Under the pieces are notes generated by a model, which was given only the letters and a program-made list of their open reading frames with translations, searched no databases and was not told where the DNA came from. Both the position numbers and the translations under genes were made by a program. Of a DNA stretch of 64,000 nucleotides, positions 33,917 through 41,646 are shown one piece after another. The stretch covers positions 434,001 to 498,000 of the forward strand of contig CBDFKS010000007.1 of NCBI GenBank assembly GCA_965248905.1, read 5' to 3'. Source of the stretch: CBDFKS01 sp965248905 (GTDB lineage: Bacteria; Chloroflexota; Dehalococcoidia; Lucifugimonadales; JAGWBF01). Position 1 is the stretch's first letter, and every line of letters begins with the position of its first letter.

Positions 33917-34271
33917 CCGACGCCAGAAAAGCCGAGATAGGTGGTCTGGGGCGGCGACAAGATCAGTTCCACCCAGGAGGTCGTGGCCGACCGGCACCGT
34001 CATCAGCAGGTATTGCATGATGTCACGAATAAGTATGAGGATTCGCTGAAGGAGATACAGGGGATTGTCGGAGCGGGTATAGGGTTTGTCCGCGTATATG
34101 AATGAGTACGTATTACGTATGACTAAGGTTCCTTCTCGGGCAATAAACGGTCTAGGCGATGAATCAATACACGTAATTAAATAGATCACATTCCTGGTTT
34201 ACGGGCAAGCCACGGTTGGTCATTGGCGAACGCTCTCGGTTTCGGAACAACTCTGCCGAACATATGGGTTA
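33917..34271. other. Spacer without a visible gene
   Basis: Between the lipoprotein and the aldo/keto reductase end there are 355 bp. I see no gene, repeat or strong terminator here. Confidence 0.5.
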
Positions 34272-35288
34272 TCACCGGTACTCATCTCCGCAGTCGCCGA
34301 TTATTTCGTACAGGTCACGAGACTTGCTCAAGACACTTTCTATGCGGTCGTGGTCTTCAGAATCCAACGTCAGATCGAACACACGGGCGTTGTCATCTAG
34401 GTGGTCGGTAATCCCGAGTCGCGCACCAACAATCACCCCTGCCACCGATGTGCGGTCCAGGATGTACCGAACGGCGATGTTAGGTATGCTAACCCCATGC
34501 CTGTCCGCCGACCATTTCAGTACCGACAGCAACTCTTGAAACAGCTGCCACCCTCCCCAGGCGTCCACCATCTGCTTGTACTTTCGGAGGCTCACGGTAT
34601 TGAGAGCGCCCACGCTAGGTTCCGGCTGCCCTAGATACTTCTCGGACAGGAGGCCGCCGCAAACCGTCCCGTAGGTCAGGAGGTTTATGTCATGTTCCTG
34701 GCAAAACTGGGCCATTCGTACCTCTGGTCTGCGGTCGATCAGAGAGTATTGGACCTGGTTGGATACCACTCTTATACCGCTGTCGACGATACGCTCCAGG
34801 TGCTTCGTATCGAAGTTCGTAAGGGCCAGATACCTGATCTTGCCTTCGTCTCGTAGCTCGGACAGGTTTGCAAGGGCATCCAGATACCTTTCGTCCTCAT
34901 AGTCCCACCAGTGAAACTGTAGTAAGTCCAACTTCTTCACGTCCATTCGCTGTAAGGAGGTCCCAATATTTCCATCAACAATCTGGCGTGTCATAGGCCC
35001 CGGTCGAGGCACCCACTTGGTGAATGCCTGGATAGTTGAAAAGGAATCTGCACCACGGCTGGCCGTAATCTGGCGCCTGAATTCGCCGATAAAATCCTCC
35101 GCCGGACCGTAGTGATCGGCCAGGTCCCATGTTGTGAAGCCTGCGTCCACGTAGTCGAACATGCTCTGGATAGCGGCTTTTGGGTCTATGGAACCGTGGG
35201 CTCCTGACACCTGCCACATCCCGTTTAGAACGCGGCATATATTCAGGTCAGGGGCTAGCTGAAACCTGCTCGCTTCCGATAGCACCAT
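34272..35288 (-). CDS. Aldo/keto reductase
   Basis: An NADP-type oxidoreductase of the (beta/alpha)8 aldo/keto reductase superfamily, 338 aa from ATG 35288. The catalytic tyrosine is in TTWDLADHYGPAEDFIGEF with the preceding Asp. LLQFHWWDYEDE holds the His-equivalent, and RYLALTNFDTKHLERIV and NIAVRYILDRTSVAGVIVGA give the cofactor site. The longer start at 35309 overlaps the Mug-like gene by 62 bp; ATG 35288 still overlaps by 41 bp. This implies translational coupling. Substrate is not predictable. Confidence 0.9.
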   Translation of the reverse strand: MVLSEASRFQLAPDLNICRVLNGMWQVSGAHGSIDPKAAIQSMFDYVDAGFTTWDLADHYGPAEDFIGEFRRQITASRGADSFSTIQAFTKWVPRPGPMTRQIVDGNIGTSLQRMDVKKLDLLQFHWWDYEDERYLDALANLSELRDEGKIRYLALTNFDTKHLERIVDSGIRVVSNQVQYSLIDRRPEVRMAQFCQEHDINLLTYGTVCGGLLSEKYLGQPEPSVGALNTVSLRKYKQMVDAWGGWQLFQELLSVLKWSADRHGVSIPNIAVRYILDRTSVAGVIVGARLGITDHLDDNARVFDLTLDSEDHDRIESVLSKSRDLYEIIGDCGDEYR

Positions 35289-35847
35289 CGACTTCTCCTG
35301 GCATAACATCGTCTCGCAGAGTCTTGAGTTTTCGATACCAGTGACTTAAATCATCTAGCGAATAAACCGCATTGGCAGGGCTAGGATTGGGTACTACGAA
35401 GACCATTGATTTCCCGATGGCCCGTTTTTGAAGGCCAAGTTCAGGCTTTTCCTTTACCTTCTCCCCGTGTGCGAGATACTGTCGATAGGCAGTCACACCG
35501 TGGAAGCAGACGATTCGCGGCTGGTAACGTTCCAGCTTAACCTTTAACACCGGAGCCCACTTTCGAAAGTCATCAGCGGAGAGGTCGGATCCCTGGGAAG
35601 TGGGGCGCTTGACCACGTCAGTAAACCCGATGCCATATTCAAGGAGGATGTGATCTTGATCGGGAGAAAGCTCGTCGGCCACCAATCCCGAGCGGTTGAA
35701 TGCTTTCCAGAACCGGTTTCGTGGGTTGGCGAAATAGTGGCCCAGTCTGGCGGATATTGCTGATGGGTTGAGGCCGACGAACACGATGTCCAACTCTTCC
35801 CCTAGAAGATCGGGTAGCGTGTCCATTTCACCCTCGTCTGGCAGCAC
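35248..35847 (-). CDS. Mug/TDG-type G/T(U) mismatch DNA glycosylase
   Basis: 199 aa of the uracil-DNA glycosylase superfamily, family 2. The motif A region reads VFVGLNPSAISARLGHYFAN with Asn as catalytic residue, then PRNRFWKAFNRSGL. Motif B is VVPNPSPANAVY, where Mug has NPSGLSR. It removes uracil or thymine opposite G. It starts at ATG 35847 and overlaps the aldo/keto reductase downstream. A close relative of TDG proteins in other Chloroflexota is likely. Confidence 0.9.
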   Translation of the reverse strand: MLPDEGEMDTLPDLLGEELDIVFVGLNPSAISARLGHYFANPRNRFWKAFNRSGLVADELSPDQDHILLEYGIGFTDVVKRPTSQGSDLSADDFRKWAPVLKVKLERYQPRIVCFHGVTAYRQYLAHGEKVKEKPELGLQKRAIGKSMVFVVPNPSPANAVYSLDDLSHWYRKLKTLRDDVMPGEVDGAIGSEQVSASP

Positions 35848-35859
35848 ACTTCTCCTTCG

Positions 35860-37026
35860 CTAAGTGCCGCTTCCTATTAGCCGATCTCGAAGACTCGCGT
35901 CGGAGGCTATGTCGATCGCAGTCCAGGCCATGGACAGTGCGCCGTCGGTCACAGCCTTGTCCGCGGCCTCGGTGATGCAATGGGCGGTAAACTCCGGCTG
36001 ATGATTCACTGCGGGCAGAGAGCTGATTCCTATCATGGGGTGGATGGCTGGCAGCGCCAATGACACGTTGCCCATATCGGTGGACCCCGCGGCCCGTTGA
36101 AGTAATGCGCCCAAGTTGGGGAATCCCCTGCCTACGGCTTCTGCATTGCGCTTATATATCGCGGCCATCTCTCCGTCGTGGACCATCTGGGCATATGGCT
36201 TGTCGCCTCCAACCATCTCCAGCGTGGAACCTGTAGCCAGAGCGCCCGCTTCAAAGCATCGGTTCACCTTGGTGCGGATATCGTCCAGCTCGTTCAGCGT
36301 CTGGGCCCGGACCATGTATTTAGCAGTAGTGTGCGCGGGAACGATGTTCGGAGCATCGCCACCCTTCGTGACTATTCCATGAACCCGGTCAGTTGAGCGA
36401 ATGTGCTGCCGCAGCAAGCCTATGGCCGTCTGAGCAACGGTCAGGGCGTCGGCGGCGTTGATGCCAAGCTCTGGGAAGGCGGATGCATGGGCCTCCTTCC
36501 CCGTGTAGTGGACGTCGAATACCGATGCCGCTAAAACCACGGGAGTGACAACGTCGAAGGGAGAAGGGTGGACCATCATCGCCGCATGTATACCATCGAA
36601 AGCACCCCGCTCCAGGAGCAATATCTTGCCTCCGTAGTTGCCTACCTCTTCCGCCGGAGTGCCTATCACGGTCACAGTCAGGCCCACGTCGTCGGCCACT
36701 TTGGCTGCGGCAACTGCCGCGCCTAAGGCCGTTGCTGCTATGATGTTGTGTCCGCAGGCGTGGCCGATGGCAGGTAGAGAGTCGTACTCTGCACAGATGC
36801 CTATGTGCAGGGGCCCGCTGCCTGCGCGGGCGACGAAAGCAGTGGGAAGCTCGCAGATACCGGTATCCACGGCAAAGCCGGCGTCTGTCAATGCTTCAGC
36901 CAGCCAAGCCGAAGCCTTCACCTCTTCGTACCCCAGCTCGGGGTTGGCATGAATCCTGTGGCTTATCTCCACCAGGCTCTCGCCCATGGCTTTGACATGC
37001 TCTTGAGCTGCTGATTTGGGGTCCAT
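35860..37026 (-). CDS. M20-family amidohydrolase (AbgB/p-aminobenzoyl-glutamate hydrolase-like)
   Basis: 388 aa. The metallopeptidase core starts with SHRIHANPELGYEEVKASAW. The metal motif AEYDSLPAIGHACGHNIIAA is followed by the EE pair in GTPAEEVGNYGGKILL, and the dimerisation lid by HYTGKEAHASAFPELGINAAD. The last ligand is in PAVNHQPEFTAH. This pattern suits M20D amidohydrolases such as AbgB and indole-acetyl hydrolases. It releases amino acids from N-acyl or peptide conjugates. It ends 12 bp before the Mug-like gene, so it may be the first gene of that operon. Confidence 0.92.
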   Translation of the reverse strand: MDPKSAAQEHVKAMGESLVEISHRIHANPELGYEEVKASAWLAEALTDAGFAVDTGICELPTAFVARAGSGPLHIGICAEYDSLPAIGHACGHNIIAATALGAAVAAAKVADDVGLTVTVIGTPAEEVGNYGGKILLLERGAFDGIHAAMMVHPSPFDVVTPVVLAASVFDVHYTGKEAHASAFPELGINAADALTVAQTAIGLLRQHIRSTDRVHGIVTKGGDAPNIVPAHTTAKYMVRAQTLNELDDIRTKVNRCFEAGALATGSTLEMVGGDKPYAQMVHDGEMAAIYKRNAEAVGRGFPNLGALLQRAAGSTDMGNVSLALPAIHPMIGISSLPAVNHQPEFTAHCITEAADKAVTDGALSMAWTAIDIASDASLRDRLIGSGT

Positions 37027-37078
37027 TGCGCCTCCTCTTGATATCGATTGTTAGCCGGTTTATGTGCTTGCCTGCAAT

Positions 37079-38149
37079 CTAGTCCAAGGGCAGCAGGGCA
37101 AGCTGAAAATTGTCCTGAAAGTTGCTAACCCCTGCACCGATTAGACGGAACTTTCGGCCTGGTTTTAGCTCCAACAGCAGAAGTTGGCGGCACAACTGGA
37201 GTATAACATCTATGTTGTCTGTGGGGGCGGGAAGGGTCTTCTGGCGAGTGAAGGTAGTAAAATCAGCCAGGCGAAGCTTTATCGAGACCGTCTTTCCCTT
37301 CAGACCTTCTTGCTGTAGATGATCCGCGACCCGACGGACAAGCCGACCCATCTCCTCGAAAATCAGAGACTTATCGTCTATATCCGTAGCCATGGTGGTC
37401 TCCGCGCTCACCGATTTGACGTCCCGTTCAGGGGTGACCTGCTCGTTGTCGATGCCCAAAGCCCGGTCTCTGAGCTCGGGGCCCCGCTTACCGAAGATTC
37501 GCTGAAGCCATACTATTTCCGACGAGCCCAGCTGCCCAATGGTGTTAATGTTATGTTGTCTGAAGAGCCGTGCCGTCTTTGGGCCCACCCCCCAGAGCAT
37601 TTCCACGTCCAATGGCCTTAGAAATTCTCGCTCCTCGCCGTCCCTGATGAGCAAAAGTCCGTCCGGCTTGGCCAGTTGCGAGGCTATCTTGGCCACCGTC
37701 TTGGAAGTGCCACCGCCTATGGTCACGGCCAGCTCAGTCTCATTCTTGACGTTCTCTTTAAGTTCTCGTGCAGTCTTTTCAGCGATGTCTATGGGTACTC
37801 TGTCCTGGAGGTCCATGTACGCTTCGTCCAAGGACAGAGGTTGGACCTGAGGTGTAACTCTCAGGAAAATGTCCATGACCTGACGCGACACCTCGTGGTA
37901 GACGTTGAATCGTGGAGGCACACGGACCAGCTCCTGGCATAGCCTCATGGCGGTTTTCATGGGCATGGCGGACCGGACACCGTAGGCCCGGGCCTCGTAA
38001 GATGCGGCGGCCACCACTCCACGAGACTCTGGAGGCCCACCTACCACGACGGGACGGCCCTTCAGCGCGGGGTCGTCTCGCTGCTCCACTGAGGCGTAGA
38101 AAGCATCAAGGTCAGCGTGTAATATATAGCGTGTTTCCCCCATACCCAT
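37079..38149 (-). CDS. dinB: DNA polymerase IV (Y family)
   Basis: A translesion polymerase of 356 aa. LHADLDAFYASVEQRDDP contains the first catalytic Asp, VVGGPPESRGVVAAASYEAR the nucleotide steric gate region, and SLDEAYMDL the second Asp-Glu. SKTVAKIASQLAKPDG and the helix-hairpin-helix LWGVGPKTARLF follow, with the little-finger domain at the end. The C-terminus ends QLALLPLD, a usable beta-clamp-binding motif. It has its own promoter region. Start is the N-terminal MGMGETRYILH. Confidence 0.95.
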   Translation of the reverse strand: MGMGETRYILHADLDAFYASVEQRDDPALKGRPVVVGGPPESRGVVAAASYEARAYGVRSAMPMKTAMRLCQELVRVPPRFNVYHEVSRQVMDIFLRVTPQVQPLSLDEAYMDLQDRVPIDIAEKTARELKENVKNETELAVTIGGGTSKTVAKIASQLAKPDGLLLIRDGEEREFLRPLDVEMLWGVGPKTARLFRQHNINTIGQLGSSEIVWLQRIFGKRGPELRDRALGIDNEQVTPERDVKSVSAETTMATDIDDKSLIFEEMGRLVRRVADHLQQEGLKGKTVSIKLRLADFTTFTRQKTLPAPTDNIDVILQLCRQLLLLELKPGRKFRLIGAGVSNFQDNFQLALLPLD

Positions 38150-38226
38150 ATTTTACCTCAAAGTGCCTGTAATGACTGCAGTAGCAAGTCTGATGCACTT
38201 AACATGCGACCTAGGAGAAGGACGAC

Positions 38227-38607
38227 ATGACGGACCTGGAAAACAGACAGATACGGATAAAGGCAGGCCCTGTGGAGGTTGACGCCGAGCTCAACGGCAC
38301 GAATACGGCACAGGCCATCTGGGAAGCCCTGCCCATAAGTGCCCGTTGCAACACCTGGGGAGACGAAATCTATTTCGGTATTTCAATTACCGCTGAGGTG
38401 GAGGACGGCCAGGAAGTGGTGGAGCTGGGCGACCTGGGCTATTGGCCTCCTGGCAAGGCTTTCTGCATCTTTTTCGGGCCGACTCCGGCCAGCGGGCCAG
38501 ACGAAATACGGCCTGCTAGTGGTGTTACCGTGATCGGCAGGGTAACAGGCGATGCCAAGGTGTTCAAGGAAGTGGCACCCGGTGCAGATGTGACCATATC
38601 TCGATAA
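38227..38607 (+). CDS. Cyclophilin-like (DUF369/TM1367-like) protein
   Basis: 126 aa, close to the cyclophilin-like fold family PF04126. Sequence features: IRIKAGPVEVDAELNGTNTA, IWEALPISARCNTWGDEIYF, and DLGYWPPGKAFCIFFGPTPAS, with GRVTGDAKVFKEVAPG near the end. Family members have unknown substrates and do not carry the cyclophilin active site. Start is ATG 38227 behind AGGAGAAGGACG. A 100-bp gap separates it from the LLM oxidoreductase. Confidence 0.85.
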   Translation: MTDLENRQIRIKAGPVEVDAELNGTNTAQAIWEALPISARCNTWGDEIYFGISITAEVEDGQEVVELGDLGYWPPGKAFCIFFGPTPASGPDEIRPASGVTVIGRVTGDAKVFKEVAPGADVTISR

Positions 38608-38706
38608 GTCGCATTAGAATGCCACCTGTTGACAATGGTATATGACCGAATTACACTCGGACTTACCTACATCGGGAGCCCAACCGCTGAGTGAGGAGAA
38701 CATGCT

Positions 38707-39720
38707 ATGGCAGACATCGGGATAGTGCTGCGCACCTACTTGCCAATCCAACAGTCGATTGAGCTGGCTCAGGAAGCTGAACGGCGGGGGTTCCACAGTG
38801 TATGGGTGACTGAGGGCATGGACTCCAAAGACGCATTCACGCAAATGACCGCCTACGCGTTGAAAACTCAGCGCATCCGAATGGGCTCCGGTATCGTCCC
38901 CATCTACAGTCGAACGCCGGTCCTCACGGGAATGTCCATGCTCGCATTGGCGGAGCTGTCCAACGAGAGGGCAATCCTAGGCCTGGGCGCGAGCCATCCC
39001 TACATAGTCGAGAAGGGACATGGCGGCAAGCTCATCAAGCCGTTAGCCACCATGCGTGAATACATAGAGATCATTCGTCTGCTGGCCAAGGAGCAGAAGT
39101 TCAGCTATGAGGGCAAGATATTCAACATTCCCCAGTACGATGGGTCCACCCGCCATTATTTCGAGAGCCGTCCCTTTCATTTCCCCATTTTAGTCGCTGC
39201 CTTGCGCTCCCGGATGGTCCGGCTGGGCGCAACCGTGGCCGACGGAATACTGATGAACATGGTTACCCCCCAGTACCTGAAGCAGTCCGTTGCTGCTGCC
39301 CGGGACGCCTCCAAGGCCGCGGGACGGGACCCTAAGGATGTCACCTTCGCTAGTTTGGTAGGTGTCTCCGTGTCTCAAGACGAGGAGGCGGCTGCCGAAT
39401 CGGCACGGAATCAGGTTACCCAATACCCCACATTAATGCCTTTCTACAGCAATATGCTAAGGGAGACCGGATTCGACAAGGAGATGGACGCCATCGCGCC
39501 GGATGCCGCCAAGGGAGACGTTGCCGCGGCTGCAAAGAAAATCCCCTATGAGATGGTCCGCTCCTTAGCAGTGTTTGGCTCGCCCGAACGATGCCGGCAG
39601 GACCTCAAGGCTTATGAGGACTCTGGAGCAGACCTCCTGGTGTTGATGCCTTACATACCTAAGGGCGCCGACACAGCCCAGGCCATCGCCGATGTGATTG
39701 AGGCCTTCGCCCCCCGCTAG
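38707..39720 (+). CDS. LLM-class flavin-dependent oxidoreductase
   Basis: 337 aa, with the bacterial luciferase-like TIM barrel: LAQEAERRGFHSVWVTEGMD, TAYALKTQRIRMGSGIVPIY, and ILGLGASHPYIVEKGHGGK. The cofactor is likely F420 or FMN, in keeping with actinobacteria- and Chloroflexota-type enzymes; it is not determinable here. Start is ATG 38707 behind GAGGAGAAC. It opens a plus-strand group that includes the NadX-like, SDR and hydantoinase genes, although a 315-bp spacer with a palindrome intervenes. Confidence 0.92.
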   Translation: MADIGIVLRTYLPIQQSIELAQEAERRGFHSVWVTEGMDSKDAFTQMTAYALKTQRIRMGSGIVPIYSRTPVLTGMSMLALAELSNERAILGLGASHPYIVEKGHGGKLIKPLATMREYIEIIRLLAKEQKFSYEGKIFNIPQYDGSTRHYFESRPFHFPILVAALRSRMVRLGATVADGILMNMVTPQYLKQSVAAARDASKAAGRDPKDVTFASLVGVSVSQDEEAAAESARNQVTQYPTLMPFYSNMLRETGFDKEMDAIAPDAAKGDVAAAAKKIPYEMVRSLAVFGSPERCRQDLKAYEDSGADLLVLMPYIPKGADTAQAIADVIEAFAPR

Positions 39721-40035
39721 GACTCTTCTCCCTTGGCCTGATCGCGTATTGTAGTGGCCTAGCATGGCGAGTAGAATTGCTGTATCGAATCATGCAGTGG
39801 TGAACGGAGATAACATCAGGTATTCAGAAGACAGCCGTTTCTGGGTCTGCGAGTAATCAGTTAACCAAGCTTTGATAGGTGCCTTTCACCCCCACCCCAT
39901 CGACAGGCTCCAGCCTTCCCCGTCGAGGGGGAAGTGACCTGTTCTCTCCCCCTTGATGGGGGAGAGTTAGAGTGGGGGTGAAACGATACATCGATTTTAA
40001 GATTGACTGGGTACTGGGGAAAGCTAAAGACAGTT
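39721..40035. other. Spacer holding a palindromic element
   Basis: No gene is seen. The main content is the 100-bp palindrome at 39884-39983, about 50 bp before the start of the NadX-like gene. Confidence 0.5.
39884..39983. repeat. Palindromic repeat element with 12-bp ends
   Basis: TTTCACCCCCAC (39884-39895) and GTGGGGGTGAAA (39972-39983) are perfect inverted repeats. Inside are two further stems: TTCCCCGTCGAGGGGGAA and CTCTCCCCCTTGATGGGGGAGAG in two arms of nine bases. The element lies between the LLM gene and the NadX-like gene. I recall such CCCCCAC palindromes being common in Chloroflexota, but it has no clear target duplication here. Confidence 0.8.
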
Positions 40036-40854
40036 ATGACCAACGTGGGGTTGATAGGCTGTGGCACGATAGGCGAAGAAATCGCTGACTCGATTTGCGC
40101 CCGCAAAGCTGCCGACGCCTCCTTGGTCGCCCTCTTTGATGTGGATGCCGAGAGAGCCTCCGCTCTGGCTAATCGACTACCGCTGGAGGTTCCCCACTTC
40201 ACCGACTTCGATCAGTTTTTGTCCACAGCGGGCCTGGAGCTGGTCGTAGAGTGTGCGTCTCCTGCAGCCGTGCGCGCCTATGCCGAGTCGGTGCTGTCCA
40301 GGGGTAAAGACCTGCTGATGCTGAGCTCCGGAGCCCTTACCGATATTGCCCTGTACCAGCGGCTAGCCAGTTTGGCCATAAACGAAGGCCGTCGCCTTAT
40401 CATCCCCTCTGGAGCACTCGGTGGCATCGACGCGCTGCGCAGTGCCCGAGGTCACCTGGACGAGGTAACCCTGACCAGCACGAAGCCTCCCAAGGGTTTC
40501 ATGGGTGCCCCAGGTTTCAAAGAGTGGGAGTCCAAAGAGATCACTGAAGCCCAGGTGATTTTCGACGGGCCGGCCAATGAAGCGATCAAGCTATTCCCTG
40601 CTAATGTAAATGTAGGTGCCACTCTAAGCCTCGCCGGTCTTGGCCCCGAAAAGACCAGAGTTAAGGTGGTGGCTGACCCTAACTCCCCTGGCAATGTTCA
40701 TGAGATTCTGGCCAAGGGAGATTTTGGGGTCATGCGAGTTACCATGGAAAACAGGCCCCACGATCGTAATCCTAGGACCAGCTATCTAGCGGTGCTCTCC
40801 GCCCTTGAGACCTTACGAGCCGCCTGTACCACCGAACCCAAGATCGGCACCTAG
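40036..40854 (+). CDS. nadX: L-aspartate dehydrogenase-like protein
   Basis: 272 aa from ATG 40036 (MTNVGLIGCGTIGEEIADSI). The Rossmann fold with GCGTIG, the substrate-binding region LEVPHFTDFDQFLSTAGLEL, and RLIIPSGALGGIDALRSARG match NadX. The enzyme deaminates or oxidises L-Asp to iminoaspartate for NAD synthesis. The C-terminal segment LGPEKTRVKVVADPNSPGNVHEI is also typical. A TTG at 40003 adds eleven residues without support. A weak ribosome site precedes. It sits inside a catabolic run, so an alternative dicarboxylate substrate is possible. Confidence 0.86.
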   Translation: MTNVGLIGCGTIGEEIADSICARKAADASLVALFDVDAERASALANRLPLEVPHFTDFDQFLSTAGLELVVECASPAAVRAYAESVLSRGKDLLMLSSGALTDIALYQRLASLAINEGRRLIIPSGALGGIDALRSARGHLDEVTLTSTKPPKGFMGAPGFKEWESKEITEAQVIFDGPANEAIKLFPANVNVGATLSLAGLGPEKTRVKVVADPNSPGNVHEILAKGDFGVMRVTMENRPHDRNPRTSYLAVLSALETLRAACTTEPKIGT

Positions 40855-40923
40855 ATCAATAACGACCGTGAAACTAAACAACCCTTAGTTACAACTCTTC
40901 ACGATGGCTGAAAGGAGACGACT

Positions 40924-41631
40924 GTGCTTCTCGATGGGAAGGTTGCCTTTGTCACTGGAGCCGGCCGAGGAATCGGCCGATCTATAGCGCTGGCCTTTGC
41001 GAAAGAAGGTGCGAAGGTCGCCGTTACCGGGCGAACTAAGGAGCGTCGAGACGGCGTAGCCCAAGAGATCGTTGCCGCGGGCGGCGAAGCAAGGTCCGTT
41101 GCCCTGGACGTAACCAAAGAAGACCAGGTGGTTAAAGCGGTGGAAGAGGTACTGTCCAATTGGGGTCAGGTCGATATTCTGGTCAACAATGCTGGAGTCA
41201 TCATGTACGACACTCCCGTTTGGAAGACCACGGTCGCAGACTGGGATGCCATGATGGATATAAATATACGAGGTGCCTTTCTCTGCTGCCACGCCCTCAT
41301 TCCCCACATGATGGAGAGGCAAACTGGGACGATCATAAATGTAGGCTCTTCGTCGGGTCGGATGGCCGATGAAGATTACGGACCCTATACGGCCAGCAAG
41401 TGGGCGATTGTGGGCTACACAGCCTCGCTCGCCCGCTCCCTTAAACCCAACGGGATTCGAGTCAACGGCATCAATCCTGGATGGGTGGATACCGATATGT
41501 CCAGGAACTACGATCCCAAAGGCAGTCCGGAGTGGAGTAAGCCGGAGGAGATCGCGGAGACGGCCCTTTTTCTCGCTGCCATCGCTCCTAGAGATATGAC
41601 TGGACAGTGCGTGGACGTATTTGGCAGCTAA
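40924..41631 (+). CDS. Short-chain dehydrogenase/reductase
   Basis: 235 aa classical SDR. GTG start at 40924 after AAAGGAGA. Cofactor motif VTGAGRGIGRSIALAF (T-G-x3-G-x-G), NNAG in ILVNNAGVIM, Ser in VGSSSGRM, and YTASKWA (Y-x-x-x-K). Normal length. Substrate is unknown. Only 15 bp separate its stop from hyuA, so this belongs to the hydantoinase operon. Confidence 0.92.
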   Translation: MLLDGKVAFVTGAGRGIGRSIALAFAKEGAKVAVTGRTKERRDGVAQEIVAAGGEARSVALDVTKEDQVVKAVEEVLSNWGQVDILVNNAGVIMYDTPVWKTTVADWDAMMDINIRGAFLCCHALIPHMMERQTGTIINVGSSSGRMADEDYGPYTASKWAIVGYTASLARSLKPNGIRVNGINPGWVDTDMSRNYDPKGSPEWSKPEEIAETALFLAAIAPRDMTGQCVDVFGS

Positions 41632-41646
41632 CTGGAGAACAGGGAT

